From the NCBI GenBank assembly GCA_051294375.1, contig CM119264.1, forward strand, positions 28,624,696-28,688,695: a stretch of DNA of 64,000 bases. The letters run 5' to 3'. Every line of letters begins with the position of its first letter. The stretch's first letter is position 1. The notes under the pieces are model-generated. The model searched no databases. It had not been told where the DNA came from and worked only from the letters and a program-made list of their open reading frames with translations. Made by a program: the position numbers and the translations under genes. Below are positions 49,511 to 64,000 of the stretch, piece after piece. The DNA is from Paraspadella gotoi. Lineage: Eukaryota > Chaetognatha.

Positions 49511-51356
49511 ATGTCATCCGCTAACGACGCCGGATCCAAATCTCATCGCGGCGCCCGTCGCGCCGCACTGAGTTTGATAGCGGCGCCGTTGATTTCGCTC
49601 TTTCTTTTGTCTTCGTTCGGCGTCGAAGCTGAGATGGAATTTTCGAGTCGAAGTGGAATCGTGGAATTGAATCCTCTTTCAATTTGGTCGCAGGTCATTC
49701 AGAACAAGGTGAGGACAAAACTGGGAAAAAGGGGGACAAGGTGAGTAAAAATTTTAAAAATGGGATATGAATCTAAATAAAAAAGTGACCGAGAAATGAG
49801 TTTTTTATTGCCAATCAATGCGAGGAAAAACATCAGGGGAAGGAAAAAAAATTGACATGTAAATCAATGAGGTAAAAAAAAGGGGTCTACAGGGTTAAAC
49901 TTAAAGTAAACAAAAGTTGGAAAAAAGAAGAATCGTACAAAGTGAAGATGAAGATATTTTTGAATGCATTCGAGAGCTCTGGTCAATTTCATATTCTAGG
50001 GAAATAAATAAAAAAAATATATATTTTGGTCTCTACAGCGTGTTTCCGTCTGGTTGGTCAACTTCTGTCAGCCTTGGTGTCCTTTCTGCAAAAAGTTCGC
50101 GCCAAAATTCAAGCAAGTCGCTCATATACTAAGACATCGCAAGGACATTGGTGTGGCAGCAATGGACGTCTTTAAGTACAGGTCCGATGTTTTTTTAGGG
50201 GAAAATAAGATAAAACTTAAAACTTAAATTTAAAATTTAAAATTGATGCAAATTTGGTCCGTGTCAGAAAAAAAAAATTTAAACCAAAAAATTGTAAGAA
50301 TTTAGTTATTCTTTCTATGAAGAAGAAGATTCAAAATTTACGATTCATTGATTTTTTTTATTGTTGTCTCATGAAATTGTTAACTTTCGATTAAAAAAAA
50401 AAGAGCTCAAATTGTATACAAATCATGAATTGAAAGTTGAAGCCTCGTTTCAAATTTCAGTTATTGGAAACATTTGCCGACGCCTTTCGTCTATCTCTAC
50501 GTCGAAGGTTCTCACGTGAAAACTTTCATCAACGAGTGGAAGGACGACGTCTACTACCCAATGGATCCCGTAAATTTGGCTAACGAGGTAAGACGTGAAA
50601 TTCTTTTGGCCAATGAGGCGAGAGGATACATCCTTTCGTTAAAAAATCGTTCTTTGAAAAATTCCGATCATTAAAACAAAATTTTATGCCTAATGAAGAA
50701 AACCTACTCACCAATTTCTCTCCATAAATCCGCCATTGTTTATTTTTAAACTGACCCAGGCGATGGCTGCGGCGAACCGACTCCGTTCCGATTTAAACCT
50801 GAATTCGGCAACGAATCGAAATTCGGCGTCAAAATTCGGCGCCGTTCGTCGGGCGCCGAATCGATTTCAATCGACTAACTCAATCGCGTCTGGCGCCGCC
50901 ACTTCTTCGTCCAGCACTGCGACCTCCTCATGGAACCGGCGTCGCGTCAAGTCACCCTCTTGGCGCCGCGGATTTCGAGGCGCCGTCGACGGCGACGCCT
51001 ACCCTCGGCGCGCGTCATCTCAGCGGCTCCGCGGCGTCGGTTGGCAGCGGGCGCAGCGCAACAACTGGCAGAGAAACGAATGGCAGGGAAACAACTGGCA
51101 AAAGAACGAGTGGGGCGGCGCTGGATTGGGGCGGCGTCAAACGGCGGAGTCGGAGCTTCGACGCGGCGGACGGCGGGGGCTGCGGGACGCGGCAGAGCGG
51201 GGGCGAGGGCGGAGACCGCAGCCAGAGCCTCTGAGGATCGTCGGCAGATGGCCGAGGGTCTCCCACAAACAAAAGGTCAATCACTTGACGAACAAAAACG
51301 ACGAAAGAAATTATAAAAACTCACGCGTGAGGAGAAGAGGAAACAAAACTGAGTAG
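49511..51356 (+). CDS. Secretory thioredoxin-fold (PDI-like) protein with CPFC motif and Arg-rich tail
   Basis: Four exons join in phase: 49511-49708, 50039-50181, 50461-50587 and 50760-51356 (1065 nt, 354 residues). A hydrophobic segment (SLIAAPLISLFLLSSFGVEA) ending at about residue 40 is a signal peptide or anchor, so the protein enters the ER. Residues ~68-155 are a thioredoxin fold: WLVNFCQPWCPFCKKFAPKF with the redox pair C80/C83, then the cis-proline region LPTPFVYLYVEG. CPFC is unusual; PDI has CGHC. The last exon encodes a ~200-residue Arg/Ser/Asn-rich tail with a tandem NNWQRNEWQG / NNWQKNEWGG repeat and no KDEL. It could be an oxidoreductase anchored by its tail; the substrate is unknown. 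The frame of the last exon is fixed by phase and supported by the repeat. Confidence 0.75.
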
Positions 51357-52453
51357 TATTAACATTTTCTTAGTACGTTCAAGGCTAATGGATTAATCTA
51401 ATAATGAGATGTTTTTAATAAGTATTAGATTTGGACCATAGTTCCCAGTTATAATTTTTGACAAGATTTCTCCTTTCTTCAGTGTTTTATCTTTAAGAAT
51501 GGAGCTTCTGAAATGTTTTCAAAAAGCTGTTTATTTTTCCTGACCTTTCAAGCTTTATAGATAAGGAAATCTGTACATTTTACTTGTATGAACAGAAGTT
51601 TGATTATTTTCCATAGTTTCAAAGTCGCTTCGAACACATTTTATAAGGCCAGTGGCAAAAATGACGGACGAAAAAAAAAAAGAAAAAAAAATGACCGAAG
51701 CGATTTACAATTAGAGTTTCAAACCTTTTTTCTTTTTCTCTTTTTCCATTTGTTAAACAGAAATAAAATTTTCTGAGACATTGAGGAGCAATTAGTATTT
51801 TTTTAAATTTTCTAATGGAATTACTATTTTAAAATGAAACCTCTCTAAAAGTATTAGCGTTCTTAAAAAAAATTAATATGAATATTACTTTTGTACAAAT
51901 GATTTTTCCGATATTCCTGCCCTTTTTTTAGCAGTATTTACCTTTAGGCACGTTTTTGCATTTTTTTTCGCTTTTTGCATATATTTTTTACGGATTTTTT
52001 GTATCGATTTGTATTTCTGTGATTAATTGTCTGATTCTGTTACAAGAAAATTAGTTGAATAATTACTATTCTTCTTAATTTTTTTATTGCTAAAGGAAAT
52101 GGCAAAAAATTTTCAACTTTGATAAAAAAAAAGAAAAAGTAAAAAAGAAAAAAGAAAAAAGAAAAAGTAAAGAAAAAAAGAAAAAGAAAAAAGAAAAAAA
52201 GAAAAAAAAGAAAAAGAAAAAGAAAAAAGAAAAAAAAAAAGAAAAAAGAAAAAAGAAAAAAGAAAAAAGAAAAAAGAAAAAAGAAAAAAGAAGAAAAAAG
52301 AAAAAAAGAAAAAAGAAAAAGAACCTGAAAAAAAAGACAAGTAACTTTGATTAGGTATTTAAGTAAGCATATAATATAATATAACATAATATAATATAAT
52401 AAGTAAACATATTCACAATAAATCTCTAAATTAACAAAAAGGGCAACCAATCG
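51357..52453. other. Convergent intergenic DNA with a GAAAAA-rich tract
   Basis: This lies between the 3' ends of the thioredoxin-fold and Dispatched genes. 52120-52330 is an imperfect gaaaaaagaaaaaag repeat, followed by ataatataacataatataat at ~52370-52400. No exon is seen. Confidence 0.6.
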
Positions 52454-61102
<8,649 letters not shown>

Positions 61103-62807
61103 TTTTCTTTGGGTCGAGGAATTTGATTCGATTTCCTTATTATAACTAGAAATGAAAAGGAATTCTAATCTATTAAAACACTTATTTATATGAAATATAT
61201 TTATTATCATAAATTGAATTTTGAAAATTGAATTTTTTAACCGAAAAAAAAAAAAATAGGAAAAGCGGTTTGTAAACATTTGAAACAGGAAATGATTTAA
61301 GGTTTGCATTTTGCATTTTAAACATTAATATGTGTTATTATTAATAATGTTGTCATTATTATCATTTTACTTTTATTGTTATTATCAATATTCTTACTCT
61401 TATTATTAAATTATAATCATTATCATCGAATGCCGGAACAATTTCAGCGAACGATTTTATTTCTAGTCAAGCGATCTCAATTTTCGTCGACGTCGCACAA
61501 TCAATGAATTGTGCTTCGTCTTTGTTATTCACGACTTCATTTACACGCAAATTGCTCGACGCTAATTTGGGAAATTCGCTTTGAGATTCTGAAAAATCGG
61601 GTAAAATTATTTTTCAAAGTTCCGTCTTTTTGTTTTACGGGGACAAAGACGTTATGATCGGATTAAACAATGTCCACTGTCCAGTCACTCTTGTGTCCAG
61701 GCTTTGGCGTTCATAAATATTTTTATCCGGATTGCGTATTTCCCTCAGTCAATCTCATATACTTATTTCCACTGCAGTATATTTTCCTGTTTGCCATTTA
61801 ATGAAAGCAAAAAAAAAAAAATTAAAAAAAATAAAATGGGCAGAGGATTTTATAAGTTCGTGTGACTTTACTCGAATGAACTTTAAGTTAAAAAGTAAGA
61901 ATTTTAAACGACAATAATAACTAAAGTAAAAAAAGGTCATTCAAGAAAAAAAATATTTTCCGTGAGAGAATGAAACATCTTTCACGTCTTTTTTTCTCTC
62001 GACTCGATGTTTGTCGAACAAACTTGGGAATTTTCGAAACGCGAAAAGGGGGCAGGGCTAAGGGTGCAGGGCTGCAGCTTGGGGAGAGGATCAGGTGCTA
62101 GGCGTGTAGGGCCGCAGCCCAGGTATAGGGGACTTTCGAGAGGTTTAAAGCCGCAGGCCGATAAAAAACGAAGGGCAGGGAAGAAGAAAAAATAAAGAAA
62201 GAAAGAAAAATTAATTGTATTGATCTAATTAGAATTGTAATTTTATTTTAAATTAAAATGGCTGTTGTGATGGTTCGGTGCAAAAATCCAATGACTTATC
62301 AATAATACCACTTTTCTATTTATGAATGAATATAGCTCAATTTTAATATAGGTTAATATAGAAACAATGAAAGACGATTTTAGGTCTTTTTCTTTTTAAA
62401 TTAAAAAAAAATTTTTAAAAGAAATAAGAAAGATAAGAAAACGAAAACGATAAAAAGTAAAGTTAATAAAAAAAAAATGGTCTCTCAGGCTCTCAGGCTA
62501 TCAGGCTCTAAGACTCTCATCTATCAGGCTATGAGACTCTCAAGCTATCAGGCTCTCAGGTCGCGAAGAAACTGAGTTTCCTGGAAATAGAGAGACACGC
62601 AATTTCCTTAGACACGGAACTCGGAACTTTTGTCTTGAAGAAAAAAATCTTTTCTTGGTCAGAGTCGAACTTATTATTCATGTCATCATCATCATCATCA
62701 TCATGATCATGATCATCATTATCTTTATCATCATCTTCATCATAATCATGATTATCATCATGATCTTCATCATAATCATCATCATCAAAATAAATATCAT
62801 TGTTTTT

Positions 62808-62860
<53 letters not shown>

Positions 62861-63316
62861 AACAATAATCGTCATTATCATCAATATATATTTCCTTACC
62901 TAATTAATTTATAATTAATCCTCATTATCTTCCTCTTGACCTTTTAAAACCTTCCTCCTCCTCCTCCTCCTCCTCCTCCTCTTCCTCCTCCTTCTACCCC
63001 TCCTCTGTCCAGGCGGCGTTCCCAGGGAGTTTGAAATGAGACACGCGACTCTGTTGACAACTCCGCTCCTTTCCTATTTTAAACTTTTTTAAAAAAACAC
63101 CACTATTGTTTAATATTGTTTAATGTAAACAAAAGTTTTTCTCTATTTAAAGACCGAAACAAGATTTTGAGGAAAAAAAAACAAACCAAAAAACAAAAAT
63201 CTTATTTTAATTAAAACATCAAACTTCCCGTTAAAAAGATTAATAAACAAATTTATTTATTTATTATTTTTTTAAATTTTTATTAATTTATTTATGAATT
63301 TTTCTAAATATTTTCA
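61103..63316. other. Intergenic DNA with several tandem repeats, no gene seen
   Basis: Probable promoter side of Dispatched, then AT-rich DNA. 62045-62165 is an isolated G-rich patch with gcagggctaagggtgcaggg. 62482-62560 is a degenerate tctcaggctatcaggctct minisatellite. 62680-62880 is an (ATC)n tract and 62950-63000 a (CTC)n tract. Confidence 0.6.
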
Positions 63317-63317
63317 G

Positions 63318-63642
63318 GTAGCAGAGTGGGAGAAAGAGGCCCACTGGTTACTGCTCAAATCGCCGCAATTTTCAAAAAGGGTAAGTTTATGTCATCGTTC
63401 TTACCACTGCCGCCGCCGACGCCGCCGCCACTGCCGCCGCCGACGCCGCCGCCGACGCCGCCTAACCCCTGCTCCTGCTCTTTCTCTCGCTCCAGCAATC
63501 CCTCTCGACTCCTTCAGCCATGCAGAAGGAGTTGGCAAAGCTTGGCGAGGCCCGAATTGGCCCATCCTCTTGGCGAGATGGAACCAAAGAAGAGATAAAG
63601 GCCTCGCACGACGTCATCGCTAGGGCGGACAAGGCCAAGGAG
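63318..63642 (+). CDS. Two internal exons of an unrecognised gene, partial
   Basis: An exon 63318-63380 (acceptor attttcag, donor AAAAAGG|gtaagt) reads VAEWEKEAHWLLLKSPQFSK. A second exon, 63497-63642, reads MQKELAKLGEARIGPSSWRD and an Ala/Lys-rich helix ending DKAKE|gtgaaa. They join in phase 0. The intron between them is only ~116 bp and contains a (CCG)n-type tract. The 5' part should lie in 61.1-63.3 kb and the 3' part off the right edge. I do not recognise the family; a second frame in the first exon is also open. Confidence 0.35.
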
Positions 63643-63779
63643 GTGAAAGAGGGGCGAGGTTGGGTGAAGTCAGAGGGTAAGTTAATGGGTGAGGTGACTG
63701 GGCTTGTGAAGTTTGAAAATCGTGAAAATTAACTAACAAGAATTTCACGTTGGATTTTGATTTAACGCTTCGTGAAAAG

Positions 63780-63905
63780 TCAGACTTACCTAAAGATCTC
63801 GTTGACACAACTTTAAAGCCATTACCGGGATACAGAATGTTGAACCCGGGACCCATTGCTCAGCCCGTACCCGATTCTCTGACGTTCAACTCATAATTTT
63901 GTCCT
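63780..63905 (-). repeat. Possible tRNA-like dispersed repeat
   Basis: The minus strand has gggctgagcaatgggtcccg followed by ggttcaacatt, a B-box-like motif after an A-box-like TGAGCAATGG. Too diverged for a tRNA gene. Confidence 0.25.
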
Positions 63906-64000
63906 CCATCTTGAACTTTGTCCAGATCGGAAAGACCTCGGACCCTCTTCCCGTTTTTCGTGACACCTTGACGGATCTGAGCAACAATCACAGTCTGAGA
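63906..64000. other. Unassigned right edge
   Basis: The last ~95 bp are GC-balanced and could be exonic on the minus strand, but there is too little sequence to judge. Confidence 0.2.

Overview
This is a window of animal nuclear DNA. Protein-coding exons are GC-rich and interrupted by AT-rich GT-AG introns, and the space between is full of microsatellites, small inverted-repeat elements and dispersed short repeats. I identified genes by translating both strands, choosing splice sites so that reading phase is kept, and comparing the products with families I know. The set includes a Dispatched homologue, an SLC22-type transporter, a flagellar SPEF2 homologue and a TBPL1 (TRF2) homologue. TBPL1 is, to my knowledge, confined to bilaterians, so a bilaterian invertebrate is likely; I cannot name the species. 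Nine assembly gaps (N runs) cut the transporter and its surroundings.

Layout. From 1 to about 33.2 kb every recognisable gene is on the minus strand. Left to right: an RG- and Pro/Tyr-rich protein running off the left edge (1-1265), a PA-TM-RING ubiquitin ligase (3965-7100), a secreted cyclophilin (7516-10001), TBPL1 (10721-11663), ZNF622/REI1 (11794-13466), a Ser/Asp-rich protein with repeated SQ motifs (13850-16417), a UBE2D ubiquitin-conjugating enzyme (17544-18303), SPEF2 (19459-28733) and an unrecognised Ser/Arg-rich protein (29011-33234). Plus-strand exons at 34978-35702 lead into the SLC22-type transporter (36195-40829). A small minus-strand membrane protein follows (41624-42092). About 7 kb of mostly low-complexity DNA separates it from a plus-strand thioredoxin-fold secretory protein (49511-51356) with a visible promoter. 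A complete 14-exon Dispatched gene lies on the minus strand (52454-61102). The start of another plus-strand gene is at the right edge.

How the genes relate. UBE2D and the RING ligase are an E2 and an E3 of the ubiquitin system, but there is no sign that they are co-regulated. The other neighbours have unrelated jobs (ribosome biogenesis, core transcription, ER folding, flagellum, Hedgehog release). The spacing is more informative: ZNF622 and TBPL1 are 130 bp apart, with an AATAAA signal 4 bases from a splice-acceptor-like AG, which looks like an operon junction resolved by trans-splicing.

The most interesting observations are that junction; a 21-bp minisatellite that repeats a Dispatched splice donor; (GA)n/(CT)n tracts placed next to donors and acceptors with consistent strand polarity; an adenylate-kinase-like SPEF2 domain without its P-loop; and several families of small inverted-repeat elements, one with a TTAGGG-like core. 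I found no CRISPR array, prophage or other prokaryote-type system.
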